Notes: generated by a model not told the origin, from the letters alone. Positions 1-5,937 are shown, counted from the stretch's first letter. The stretch is DNA of 10,719 nucleotides from Candidatus Cloacimonadota bacterium (GCA_030668345.1 DAOUUD010000043.1:1-10719); one strand, 5' to 3'. Program-made: numbers and translations.

Positions 1-1485
1 GGAAAGAGTCACTCCCCTCTCTCCGACAGCAGTTTTATAACCCTGTTCAAAATCCATTATCACATCGTGAATAGATGCAATTTGCGCTGCCTGGAAGACA
101 TCGTCATCTTTTGTTTTTTTCTTTGCCAGCCCGATGTTCTCCTTTATAGTTCTGGAAAACAGGAACGGTTCCTGCAGCACAATTCCTATATTCCGGCGCA
201 AGGTCTTCTTACTGATCGACCTGATATCCACACCGTCTATCGTGATCGAGCCACTTTGATAATCGTACAACCTGGGCAGAAGATTTACCAGTGTAGTTTT
301 ACCGGAACCTGTGGGACCCAAAATGGCTATGGTCTGTCCCTTTTCTGCTTTGAAGGAAATATTCTTCAATATCGGTTTTCCTTCATCATATTGGAAGGAA
401 ACATTCTTATATTCGATCTCACCTTTTATTTTTTCCAGAGAAGAACCTTCATCTAAATCTTCTATCGGTTCATCCAATATTTCCTGGATACGTTCAACAG
501 AGACCTGTGCTTTTCCCATATCGGTAAGAACTCTTCCCATCTGACGGATCGGCCAGAGCAGCATTCCCACATAAGATGAGAACGCCATCAGAGTTCCCAG
601 ACTGATGATGCCTTTTGCTGCCCAGTAAGTTCCCAGGATCACAACCGCTCCGATCTGCATAAGGCTGAAAAAATCCGATACCGACCAATACCACGCCAGA
701 AGACGAATGAGATGATATGTCTTATCACGATATTCTACATTTTTTCCATCGAACTTATCTATCTCAAATTTCTGGCGGGCAAAGGCACGAACCACTCGTA
801 CTCCAGTCAGGTTTTCCTGCAAAACGGTGGAAAGTCTTCCTTCTGATTCATCTGACTCTTTGAATGCTATTTTCACTTTTATAAAGAACAAAACCGCAAA
901 TGCAAATATCAAGGGAACCAGTGAAAGCGAGATAAGTGTCATCTTCACATTCATAGGCAACATGAAAGAAAGTGCAAAAGTTAACATAAACAATGCTCTT
1001 CCAACTTCTACTAACTGGATAGCAAGAAACCTGCGGATAGTTTCCAGATCCGATGTACAGCGCTGGATCAGGTCTCCCGTCTTTGCCTTCACATGATATT
1101 CAAATGGCAGATATTGCAGATGATCGTATAATTTATCGCGTATATTCTGCACAATGGATTCCGAAGCAACTGCCGACCATTTTCCTTTGAAGAACAAAAA
1201 TATTCCACGTGAAAGAGTAAGTAAAATCAGGATGAAACTACACATCCAAAGGCTTTGAGCAAGAATGCTCTTTCCACCCAAAAAATGGAATATACTTTCA
1301 AATGCCGGAGCCATCCAACCTTGTATCTGCATTGGTTTATCACCAATTATCGAATCTATTGTCACGCGCAATATCATAGGCCAGATAAAGCGGATGAACG
1401 TGGCAAATCCAATAGCAGCTATCGAGAAAACATACAACGATCTGCTGCCTTTCATAAAATTCCAAATTAATTTAAATTTTTTCAT
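1..1485 (-). CDS. ABC exporter half-transporter (TMD-NBD), 3' end cut by window edge
   Basis: This is an inner-membrane ATP-driven exporter subunit of the type I (MsbA/LmrA-like) fold. 495 codons are visible, read from the ATG at 1485-1483 down to base 1. The membrane domain covers about residues 15-325, with hydrophobic spans near 16-36, 78-99, 160-202 and 268-312. The nucleotide-binding domain starts near residue 355, with an aromatic A-loop Tyr around 366, Walker A GPTGSGKT at 390-397 and Q-loop LQEPFLF at 437-443. The visible protein stops at GERGVTLS, one step before the expected LSGGQ signature, so signature, Walker B and H-loop lie outside the window. The start follows a GAGGAAG ribosome site. 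Substrate cannot be told from sequence. Such half-transporters often occur as adjacent pairs, and any partner would lie beyond base 1. A candidate promoter lies at 1665-1693. Confidence 0.95.
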   Translation of the reverse strand, partial: MKKFKLIWNFMKGSRSLYVFSIAAIGFATFIRFIWPMILRVTIDSIIGDKPMQIQGWMAPAFESIFHFLGGKSILAQSLWMCSFILILLTLSRGIFLFFKGKWSAVASESIVQNIRDKLYDHLQYLPFEYHVKAKTGDLIQRCTSDLETIRRFLAIQLVEVGRALFMLTFALSFMLPMNVKMTLISLSLVPLIFAFAVLFFIKVKIAFKESDESEGRLSTVLQENLTGVRVVRAFARQKFEIDKFDGKNVEYRDKTYHLIRLLAWYWSVSDFFSLMQIGAVVILGTYWAAKGIISLGTLMAFSSYVGMLLWPIRQMGRVLTDMGKAQVSVERIQEILDEPIEDLDEGSSLEKIKGEIEYKNVSFQYDEGKPILKNISFKAEKGQTIAILGPTGSGKTTLVNLLPRLYDYQSGSITIDGVDIRSISKKTLRRNIGIVLQEPFLFSRTIKENIGLAKKKTKDDDVFQAAQIASIHDVIMDFEQGYKTAVGERGVTLS

Positions 1486-1501
1486 AGTAACTTCCTCTTC
1501 A

Positions 1502-1601
1502 AACCCCCTTTAGTTCCCCCTTACAAAGGGGGATTCAATCGGTTTTTTATTAATTATAATTCCGTATAACTCCCCTTAACAAGGGGAGACTAAGAGGGGT
1601 T
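1502..1601. repeat. Inverted pair of 34-nt GC-rich hairpin units
   Basis: Two 34-base units face each other: 1502-1535 on the plus strand and 1568-1601 on the minus strand. They match at 25 of 34 positions by eye. Each contains an 8-bp stem with a 3-base loop: TCCCCCTT/AAGGGGGA (1515-1533) and CTCCCCTT/AAGGGGAG (1570-1588). The stem differences are compensatory: TC/GA in one copy is CT/AG in the other, so pairing is kept. The outer ends (AACCCC and GGGGTT) also pair, so the whole interval can fold as one cruciform-like unit. It resembles short dispersed palindromic intergenic elements (MITE- or REP-like), which is an inference from form only. It lies in the 5' leader of the exporter gene. Confidence 0.75.
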
Positions 1602-1664
1602 ATTAGAAGCTTTTCCCAAAACTTCTTCTTTTAATAATTTCATCACTTACTTTATTCCTTTCTG

Positions 1665-1693
1665 ATTAAACCAGCATTATGATTTTTCCACAA
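1665..1693 (-). promoter_or_regulatory. Candidate promoter for the ABC exporter
   Basis: On the minus strand TTGTGG (1693-1688) is followed after 17 bases by TTTAAT (1670-1665), preceded by an extended-10 TGG. The -10 box matches 5 of 6 consensus bases but the -35 box only 3 of 6. Transcription from here would read through the hairpin pair at 1502-1601 into the exporter gene. It sits just downstream of the terminator at 1725-1760, which would separate it from the upstream RNA. Confidence 0.35.
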
Positions 1694-1720
1694 GCATCTT
1701 CTATTAACATCTTTTTTACA

Positions 1721-1760
1721 AAAAAAAAAGCTCGAAAGGGCTTCCCCCTTCGAGCTTTTT
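1721..1760 (-). terminator. Rho-independent terminator, best on minus strand
   Basis: The stem GCTCGAA/TTCGAGC (1730-1736 with 1749-1755) is extended by GGG/CCC inside with one bulged A, and outside by AAAAA/TTTTT. On the minus strand it is followed by a run of nine T; on the plus strand by only five. It can work in both directions, but the longer T tract favours ending a minus-strand transcript coming from the structured interval upstream (1765-2013). Confidence 0.85.
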
Positions 1761-1904
1761 GTACTTAACTTCTTTTATTTTTAGATACAAAAATAGTGGG
1801 ATCTGCCCATGTTTATACATTAGACCAATCCCACCAATATATATATTATCGGCTTTTTACAAGCCTACGAATGAATACAAAGGTTTAACAGGATCAGTCG
1901 CCTG

Positions 1905-1952
1905 TTATACAGAACTGCCTTGCGGAGTTCTGATGAGTTTAATATTAATCAT
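1905..1952 (-). CDS. 15-codon micro-ORF with perfect Shine-Dalgarno, inside the candidate RNA
   Basis: AAAGGAGGT (1965-1957) stands 4 bases before an ATG at 1952-1950, giving the peptide MINIKLIRTPQGSSV and a TAA at 1907-1905. The ribosome site is the strongest in this interval. The ORF runs through the GNRA hairpin (1910-1932), and its stop codon lies in the 5' arm of the next hairpin. That layout is what a leader peptide or a dual-function small RNA would look like. The peptide is neither hydrophobic nor obviously toxin-like, and no run of one regulatory codon (His, Trp, Leu) is visible, so classical amino-acid attenuation is not supported. Whether it is translated is unknown. Confidence 0.4.
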   Translation of the reverse strand: MINIKLIRTPQGSSV

Positions 1953-1995
1953 GAATACCTCCTTTTATTTATTTGCGTTTTACTTTGCAACGCAC

Positions 1996-2025
1996 GCCTA
2001 TCTTTATATAGGCTTTTTATGTCAA
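1996..2025 (-). promoter_or_regulatory. TTGACA box with overlapping palindrome upstream of the RNA
   Basis: A perfect -35 hexamer TTGACA lies at 2025-2020. No good -10 box follows: at 17 bases there is only GATAGG (3 of 6). That site is covered by an inverted repeat, GCCTAT-N6-ATAGGC (1996-2013), which could be an operator or a further RNA hairpin. The start of transcription is therefore uncertain. Confidence 0.4.
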
Positions 2026-2114
2026 GAATTTTTCTGAATCTTTTTTTTAGAATAAAATATTTCTCTGAAAATATTTCCCCGACGTTTTTTATAACTGTTT
2101 ATTTTAGTAGTAAG

Positions 2115-2339
2115 TTACAATCCGATAATATCTCCAGAACCTTTTGCTTTTAGAAAACTCAACTTCAACCACTCTTTTGCCTCACTTTCATTTTCAAAAG
2201 GCTGGCTTGTACAGAATGAATCGTCCGTAGCAAAGAAGCGCCAAAAATATTCATTGCTATCTTCCATGTTGATCAGTTCCAACTTAAATACATTACCCAG
2301 ATTTACGAACTTTTTTTCATCTATGCTGAACATTATCAT
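2115..2339 (-). CDS. Small orphan protein, 74 aa
   Basis: I do not recognise this protein. The ATG at 2339-2337 is chosen because GAGGTG stands about 4-6 bases upstream; a GTG 12 bases further out (2351) would bypass that site. The product is soluble, mixed charge, with no signal peptide or membrane segment. A central aromatic stretch (EYFWRFFATDDSFCTSQPF) is followed by an acidic, helix-prone segment (ENESEAKEWLKLSFLKAKG). This strand-turn-helix look recalls small DUF1508/YegP-like domains, where a W/R-rich strand is followed by a 'query-sequence' helix, but the match is too loose to assign. The gene stands alone, divergent from the potassium channel gene, with the structured RNA region downstream. 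Codon use and a plausible upstream promoter suggest it is real. Confidence 0.65.
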   Translation of the reverse strand: MIMFSIDEKKFVNLGNVFKLELINMEDSNEYFWRFFATDDSFCTSQPFENESEAKEWLKLSFLKAKGSGDIIGL

Positions 2340-2376
2340 ACAACACCTCACTCAATTTTTTTTAACAACATATATG

Positions 2377-2406
2377 CAAAAATAACCTTGAACATGATGT
2401 GTCAAA
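2377..2406 (-). promoter_or_regulatory. Bacteroidetes-type promoter candidate for the 74-aa gene
   Basis: On the minus strand TTTG (2406-2403) and TATTTTTG (2384-2377) are 18 bases apart. This fits the TAnnTTTG -7 / TTTG -33 pattern known for Bacteroidetes primary sigma factors. The -7 box ends 37 bases before the chosen ATG. The same TTG also begins a perfect TTGACA, but no TATAAT-like box follows at 17 bases. Confidence 0.35.
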
Positions 2407-2415
2407 GAAAAAATC

Positions 2416-2444
2416 TTGCAAAGAATTGGCTGTTTTCATAGTTT
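2416..2444 (+). promoter_or_regulatory. Weak promoter candidate for the channel gene
   Basis: TTGCAA (2416-2421) is followed after 17 bases by TAGTTT (2439-2444), 42 bases before the GTG start. The -35 box matches 5 of 6 bases but the -10 only 3 of 6. It is the best spaced pair seen in the divergent region 2340-2486. Confidence 0.25.
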
Positions 2445-2486
2445 AGTATACAGAAATTAAATAGAAGGCAATAGGTTAGGTGATTT

Positions 2487-3644
2487 GTGGGTTTTAAAAG
2501 AAATCTTTACCGGACAATAAACAGAAATAAGCACGTCATCCAGTTACTAAAGAACATACTGTTTATCTGCTGTGTTGTGATAGCAGGAGCTACAGTGATG
2601 CTGGCTGTGGAACATCAGAAAGCCGGTGGTGATATCAAGAATTTCTTTGATGCGATCTGGTGGTCTCTGGTTACTATAACCACAGTGGGTTATGGCGACC
2701 TGGTTCCCAAAACTTTCTGGGGCAGGATCATTGGAATTGTATTTATCTTTCTTGGATTCACAATATTTTCCACATTTACAGCTTTTATCGCCAGTACTTT
2801 TATAGATAAAAAAATAAAGGAGAGAAAAGGTTTGAATAAAATACGTGAAAGAAACCATATATTGATCTGCGGCTGGAATGCCAGTGCAAACAAAATACTG
2901 GATTTCATCAGCAAGCTCGATCCTGCTCAGATCCCGAATATCGTGTTGATAAATGAACTGGATGAAGGTAAGATCTCAGCTTTTCAAAATCATTATCCCG
3001 ACCTTGATATTAAATTCATCAATGGTGATTTTACAAACCAGGAAGTTCTTTTAAAAGGAAATATAAAAGAAGCTCAGCATATAATCCTGCTCTACGATGA
3101 AAGTAAACCCAATTCTGCTCCATCGGACGAACGCACGATAATCGCTTCTCATAACATTGCATATCTCAAGCTGAAAGGAAAGATAACCATGCAGCTTTAC
3201 GATGAAAAATATCTTCCAAATATTCGTAGGGAAAAGGTTAACAATGTTATTATCTTTGATGAGGTAGGTGGAAACTTATTGGCAAATTCTACCATAAATC
3301 CTGCTGTACCGGACTTCATCCAGGAAATCCTGAAATTCAGCGAGGGAAAGGGGTTTAAAGAAGTAGATATTCCCGGTGAATTTGTAACCAAAACATTCGC
3401 TGAACTGACAGAATTCCTGAAAAAAGAACGCGATCTTATCCTGCTGGGTATTGTCTCTATTCATCCCGAAGTTTCTATTGAACAGGTACTCTCCGATGAT
3501 ACATCCAGCATCGATAAATTCATTAAACAACAATTCGAGCTATCCGGTAAAAAATTCAAGAGCGGCGAAACAAAAAGCAATATCAAGATCAAACCGGAAG
3601 ATGAATATATAATCCAGGAAACAGATAAAGCTATTGTATTGTGA
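2487..3644 (+). CDS. Two-TM RCK-domain potassium channel (MthK-like)
   Basis: This is a homotetrameric inner-membrane potassium channel with cytoplasmic gating domains. The order is: TM1 about residues 21-42, pore helix 53-65, selectivity filter TVGYGD at 66-71, and TM2 about 78-105, running into a charged linker. An RCK_N (TrkA-N) domain begins at NHILICGW (123-130), like the HVVICGW start of Methanothermobacter MthK, and an RCK_C domain covers about 287-383. Two hand-aligned calcium-site positions of MthK (the AEAE glutamates) fall on Q and Y here (around 236-238), so the gating ligand is probably different. The C-terminal domain carries an insert of roughly 35 residues (about 327-362) rich in S, D and K. 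The start is a GTG at 2487 behind GTTAGGTG; no ATG fits better. It is followed by the cNMP-binding gene 7 bases later. Confidence 0.93.
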   Translation: MGFKRNLYRTINRNKHVIQLLKNILFICCVVIAGATVMLAVEHQKAGGDIKNFFDAIWWSLVTITTVGYGDLVPKTFWGRIIGIVFIFLGFTIFSTFTAFIASTFIDKKIKERKGLNKIRERNHILICGWNASANKILDFISKLDPAQIPNIVLINELDEGKISAFQNHYPDLDIKFINGDFTNQEVLLKGNIKEAQHIILLYDESKPNSAPSDERTIIASHNIAYLKLKGKITMQLYDEKYLPNIRREKVNNVIIFDEVGGNLLANSTINPAVPDFIQEILKFSEGKGFKEVDIPGEFVTKTFAELTEFLKKERDLILLGIVSIHPEVSIEQVLSDDTSSIDKFIKQQFELSGKKFKSGETKSNIKIKPEDEYIIQETDKAIVL

Positions 3645-3651
3645 GGAAATT

Positions 3652-4143
3652 ATGGACCTGAAATTTTTAAAAAAAGTCAGTCTTTTACAAGACCTTACTT
3701 CGGAAGAACTTGAAATCTTTGCTAAAAAATTGAAATTGGTCAGATTCAAAGAAAATGATGCAATTATTACAGAAAACAAATTGAGTGATAAATTATTCAT
3801 TCTCTATTCCGGTGAAGTATGCATTTCCAAGAAAATGACCATGATAGATGAGCAGGAACAAATAGATAAAACATTTATTGTATTAAAATCGATGTATCAT
3901 GTTTTTTTTGGAGAAATAGGATTATTGGGATTCCAGAAACGAACTGCTACCGCTACTGCCAAAACAGATTGTGAACTCTTTACAATAAACCAGCAGGATT
4001 TCATGAACATTTGCATCGATCATCCCACGATAGGATTCAAAGTACTGCTGGAAATATCCAGAAAATTATCATCGATTCTGGAAAAAACAAATGAAGATGT
4101 TCTAAAGTTGACCACTGCTCTAATTTATGCTTTGAAGGGATGA
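3652..4143 (+). CDS. Stand-alone cyclic-nucleotide-binding (CRP-type effector) protein, 163 aa
   Basis: This is a single cNMP-binding domain with no DNA-binding HTH and no enzymatic domain. The beta-roll covers about residues 8-118. The phosphate-binding cassette reads FGEIGLL (86-92) with Glu88 and Arg97 in QKRTATATA, which matches the GELGLF...ERSAWVRA of E. coli CRP including the ribose-binding Glu and phosphate-binding Arg. Binding of a cyclic nucleotide is therefore likely. A C-helix follows (about 115-160), long enough to dimerise. The ATG at 3652 is preferred because GAGGAAATT lies just before it; an upstream in-frame start at 3634 would overlap the channel gene. The site overlaps the end of the channel ORF, so translation is probably coupled. 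Likely role, by inference: regulatory partner of the channel, or a cytoplasmic sensor subunit. Confidence 0.9.
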   Translation: MDLKFLKKVSLLQDLTSEELEIFAKKLKLVRFKENDAIITENKLSDKLFILYSGEVCISKKMTMIDEQEQIDKTFIVLKSMYHVFFGEIGLLGFQKRTATATAKTDCELFTINQQDFMNICIDHPTIGFKVLLEISRKLSSILEKTNEDVLKLTTALIYALKG

Positions 4144-4273
4144 TCAACTTTATCATTCTTCTTCACATTTTATCATTTTAATAAAAAAACCAGAAATATT
4201 ATTTTATCCTCGATTTATATCTTACATTTTTGCAATTAGTTATGTTTTATTAATTATTATGGTACAAAATATG

Positions 4274-4297
4274 CATCTTTATAAGATGAAGTTTTTT
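4274..4297 (+). terminator. Weak hairpin terminator after the channel operon
   Basis: CATCTT-TAT-AAGATG (4274-4288) is a 6-bp stem with a 3-base loop, followed three bases later by six T (4292-4297). It is AT-rich and weaker than the hairpin 23 bases further on. Confidence 0.4.
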
Positions 4298-4319
4298 CGG
4301 GCATTCTCCTCTGCCTGTT

Positions 4320-4364
4320 AATCTCTTCGTAATTCTCCCCCTATGATTACGAAGAGATTTTTTT
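4320..4364 (+). terminator. Strong rho-independent terminator
   Basis: A perfect 14-bp stem, AATCTCTTCGTAAT (4320-4333) with ATTACGAAGAGATT (4346-4359), has a 12-base pyrimidine-rich loop and runs into seven T (4358-4364). The T tract exists only on the plus strand, so it ends rightward transcription from the channel/cNMP pair. The 176 bases between the stop codon and this stem hold no gene I can support. Confidence 0.85.
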
Positions 4365-4380
4365 ATTGATTAAATTCGGA

Positions 4381-4400
4381 GTGATAATAATTTGTATCAC
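4381..4400. promoter_or_regulatory. Inverted repeat GTGATA-N8-TATCAC upstream of the flavodoxin gene
   Basis: A 6-bp perfect inverted repeat with an 8-base AT-rich spacer ends 21 bases before the flavodoxin ATG. Its placement suits a repressor site. It is not a standard Crp/Fnr, Fur or PerR box, so the regulator is unknown. Confidence 0.3.
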
Positions 4401-4421
4401 AAATCAAATTGGGAAGGAATT

Positions 4422-4898
4422 ATGAAAAATTTGATCATCTTTACCACTAAATATGGCAGTGTGGAAAAAAGTGCCAATTTACTGCAGGAAAAAATGAACG
4501 GTGAAACCAAGATAGTGAACCTGAAAAAAGAAACTGTTCCTAACATCGATTCTTTTGATAACATCATTCTGGGGGGATCGGTTTATATGGGAAGAACCCA
4601 GAAAGAACTGATGAAATTTGCCAGGGTCAATCTGCAGAAACTTCTGGAAAAGCGAGTCGGTCTATTCCTGAATTGTGCCGAAAATACCGAAAAGAAATAT
4701 GAGCAATGCAAAAACTGCTTCCCGGCAGAGTTGTACGACAAAGCAATTGTAAAGGGTTTCTTCGGTGATGAGATAACCTGGGAAAAGTGCAGTTTCTTTC
4801 ATAAACTAATAATAAAAAAAATCAAGAAATCGAAAGAAAGTTATTCTAATATAGATATGGAAGAGATCGCTAAATTTGCTGAACAGATGAATTCGTAG
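4422..4898 (+). CDS. Flavodoxin-domain protein, HemG-like, 158 aa
   Basis: This is a short-chain FMN-binding electron-transfer protein of the Flavodoxin_5 type (the family of E. coli HemG, menaquinone-dependent protoporphyrinogen dehydrogenase). The FMN phosphate loop is TTKYGSVEKSA (8-18). A second strand-loop, NIILGGSVYMGRTQKEL (47-63), corresponds to the family's VIGASIRYG region. The C-terminal half (KGFFGDEITWEK...HKLIIKKIKK) follows the HemG pattern of a Tyr/Trp-rich loop and basic helix. Length is somewhat under HemG (about 180 aa). Four cysteines stand out (85, 96, 99, 123), with a CKNC pair at 96-99. No haem-biosynthesis gene is adjacent, so the substrate is open. ATG at 4422 follows GGAAGGAATT; a TTG 30 bases upstream is less likely. 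It forms its own transcription unit after the terminator at 4364. Confidence 0.85.
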   Translation: MKNLIIFTTKYGSVEKSANLLQEKMNGETKIVNLKKETVPNIDSFDNIILGGSVYMGRTQKELMKFARVNLQKLLEKRVGLFLNCAENTEKKYEQCKNCFPAELYDKAIVKGFFGDEITWEKCSFFHKLIIKKIKKSKESYSNIDMEEIAKFAEQMNS

Positions 4899-5028
4899 AG
4901 ACTACTGCTATTTCAATCATCCTCTCTCTCATTGATTTAATCGTCTAGTTTAAGCCATAACAGAACCTATAAATTTATTCCTTTACAAACAAACCTGCCT
5001 GTTAATCTTTTTATTGGAGGATTTTTCA

Positions 5029-5745
5029 ATGCGATATCCGGGATATTATATTATCATTGCACTGGCACTTGTTTTTATTGTGCTGGTTATCTTTCCGAAT
5101 CTGACAATTTACCATCATAAAGTTATTTATAAGAATTTCCGTATTTATTCCGATAAAGAAATAGATGATAATATCTACCAGATCCTGGATGAAGTGGAAA
5201 AGAAACTTACCCGCTCGGAGATATATAACGAGAAAGTGAAATACAGGATGTATCTCAGCAGCAGTATCAAATTATATGCCACCTTTGTTCCGGGACAGAA
5301 AGATGCTTTTGCTGCCGCTTTTCCTATCTTCAAGAATATATTCGTTTCTAAATCGGATATAAAAAACAACAAGGTTTATAGAGATGCAGAAGAAGATAAT
5401 GAAAGATCGCTCTCCAGCGTTCTTGCTCATGAAGCAACTCACATTCTCATCGAAAAAAAGATCGGGATACATGGCAACCGGAAATTGGCAATCTGGAAAA
5501 AAGAGGGATATTGTGAGTATATAGGCGGAGAGGGTGCATTCGATCTAAATGCCGGCATTAAAATGATCTATAATGGCGTCAATTCTGCTTCTCCTGCCTT
5601 CCAATATCTTAAATACAGATTGCTGGTGACCTATCTTTTGAATGAGAAAAAACTCGATTTTGAAGCTTTGGTCAATACAACGATCAACCAGAACCAACTG
5701 GAAATTGAGTTGCAGGATTACCTGCGAAAAAACTACAGGTTATGA
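5029..5745 (+). CDS. Membrane-anchored HExxH metalloprotease, 238 aa
   Basis: This is a putative zinc peptidase held in the inner membrane by one N-terminal segment (about residues 6-23). There is no lipobox or clear cleavage site, so the catalytic part probably faces the periplasm. The zinc motif is HEATH at 134-138, with Glu135 as catalytic base. A likely third ligand is Glu159 or Glu163 in WKKEGYCEYIGGEG, giving the HExxH-N20-25-E layout of gluzincins (Peptidase_MA-like clan). The tail (about 185-235) is helical, ending in LRKNYRL. I do not know a named homologue. ATG at 5029 follows TTGGAGGA by 8 bases; a TTG at 5014 lies inside the ribosome site and is not credible. Substrate unknown. 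Confidence 0.8.
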   Translation: MRYPGYYIIIALALVFIVLVIFPNLTIYHHKVIYKNFRIYSDKEIDDNIYQILDEVEKKLTRSEIYNEKVKYRMYLSSSIKLYATFVPGQKDAFAAAFPIFKNIFVSKSDIKNNKVYRDAEEDNERSLSSVLAHEATHILIEKKIGIHGNRKLAIWKKEGYCEYIGGEGAFDLNAGIKMIYNGVNSASPAFQYLKYRLLVTYLLNEKKLDFEALVNTTINQNQLEIELQDYLRKNYRL

Positions 5746-5823
5746 CGTGAATAAATTAATTTCTTGATATGAAATACTTAATATTATTTATTCGTCCTGT
5801 TTAATAATTTGGAGGTAGGAATT

Positions 5824-5937
5824 ATGTTGAAAGAAAATTTAGTTGATCTATTTTCTTCGAGCCTGAAGAATAACCGGGATATTAAAGTATCAAATGCTTC
5901 GTTTATCCAACCTCCTCTTAATAATAAACCGGAGTAA
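5824..5937 (+). CDS. 37-aa ORF, possibly remnant of an acyl-CoA synthetase start
   Basis: A strong ribosome site (TTGGAGGTAGGA) precedes ATG 5824, and the ORF ends with TAA at 5935-5937, three bases before the next gene's ATG. The ribosome site of that next gene (CCGGAG) is the end of this ORF, so the two are translationally linked. The product is soluble: MLKENLVDLFSSSLKNN then RDIKVSNASFIQPPLNNKPE. The first 17 residues recall, from memory, the start of AMP-forming long-chain acyl-CoA synthetases of FCB bacteria (ENF-V-LFE-SFK-NWDLPA), but the resemblance fades after residue 20. It may be a decayed gene start, a small protein in its own right, or a coupling leader for the gene downstream. 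Confidence 0.5.
   Translation: MLKENLVDLFSSSLKNNRDIKVSNASFIQPPLNNKPE

Larger units (their letters stand above)
1721..1996 (-). ncRNA. Candidate structured small RNA, about 270 nt, unknown family
   Basis: Between a TTGACA box and the terminator at 1721-1760 lies a string of hairpins, all read on the minus strand. (1) TGCGTT/AACGCA at 1974-1994. (2) CAGAACT/AGTTCTG at 1910-1932, continued by CC/GG closing a GCAA (GNRA) tetraloop with one bulged C. (3) TAACAGG/CCTGTTA at 1886-1907, with an 8-base loop. (4) GGCTT/AAGCC at 1851-1865. (5) A 9-bp stem with one G-U pair, TGGTGGGAT/ATCCCACTA at 1794-1836, with an apical ATGT-ATAA-ACAT. Three signs agree on the minus strand: the GNRA loop, the G-U pair (A-C on the other strand) and the longer terminator T tract. 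No long ORF fits on this strand. The sequence does not match RNase P, tmRNA, 6S, SRP RNA or a riboswitch that I recognise. It could instead be an attenuator-like leader for the exporter gene at 1485. Confidence 0.6.

Noticed and set aside
1..1513. Several plus- and minus-strand ORFs of 60-130 codons inside the exporter gene
   Set aside because: They are other-frame shadows of the ABC exporter reading frame, which has clear motifs along its whole length.
1590..1643. 17-codon minus-strand ORF beginning MKLLKEEVLG before the exporter gene
   Set aside because: The only ribosome-like AAGGA is about 12 bases from the ATG and the ORF ends inside the hairpin repeat. It is probably a chance reading, although a leader peptide cannot be excluded.
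1930..1937. CTGATGAG on the plus strand, the core motif of a hammerhead ribozyme
   Set aside because: No GAAA core with a proper stem II follows, and the other structural evidence in this interval favours the minus strand.
1759..2037. 92-codon plus-strand ORF across the structured interval
   Set aside because: It has no ribosome site, an odd aromatic/Cys-rich composition, and runs antisense through every hairpin of the candidate RNA.
2041..2100. AAATATTT direct/inverted repeats with nearby T runs
   Set aside because: A pure A/T palindrome in AT-rich DNA; too weak to call a terminator for the 74-aa gene.
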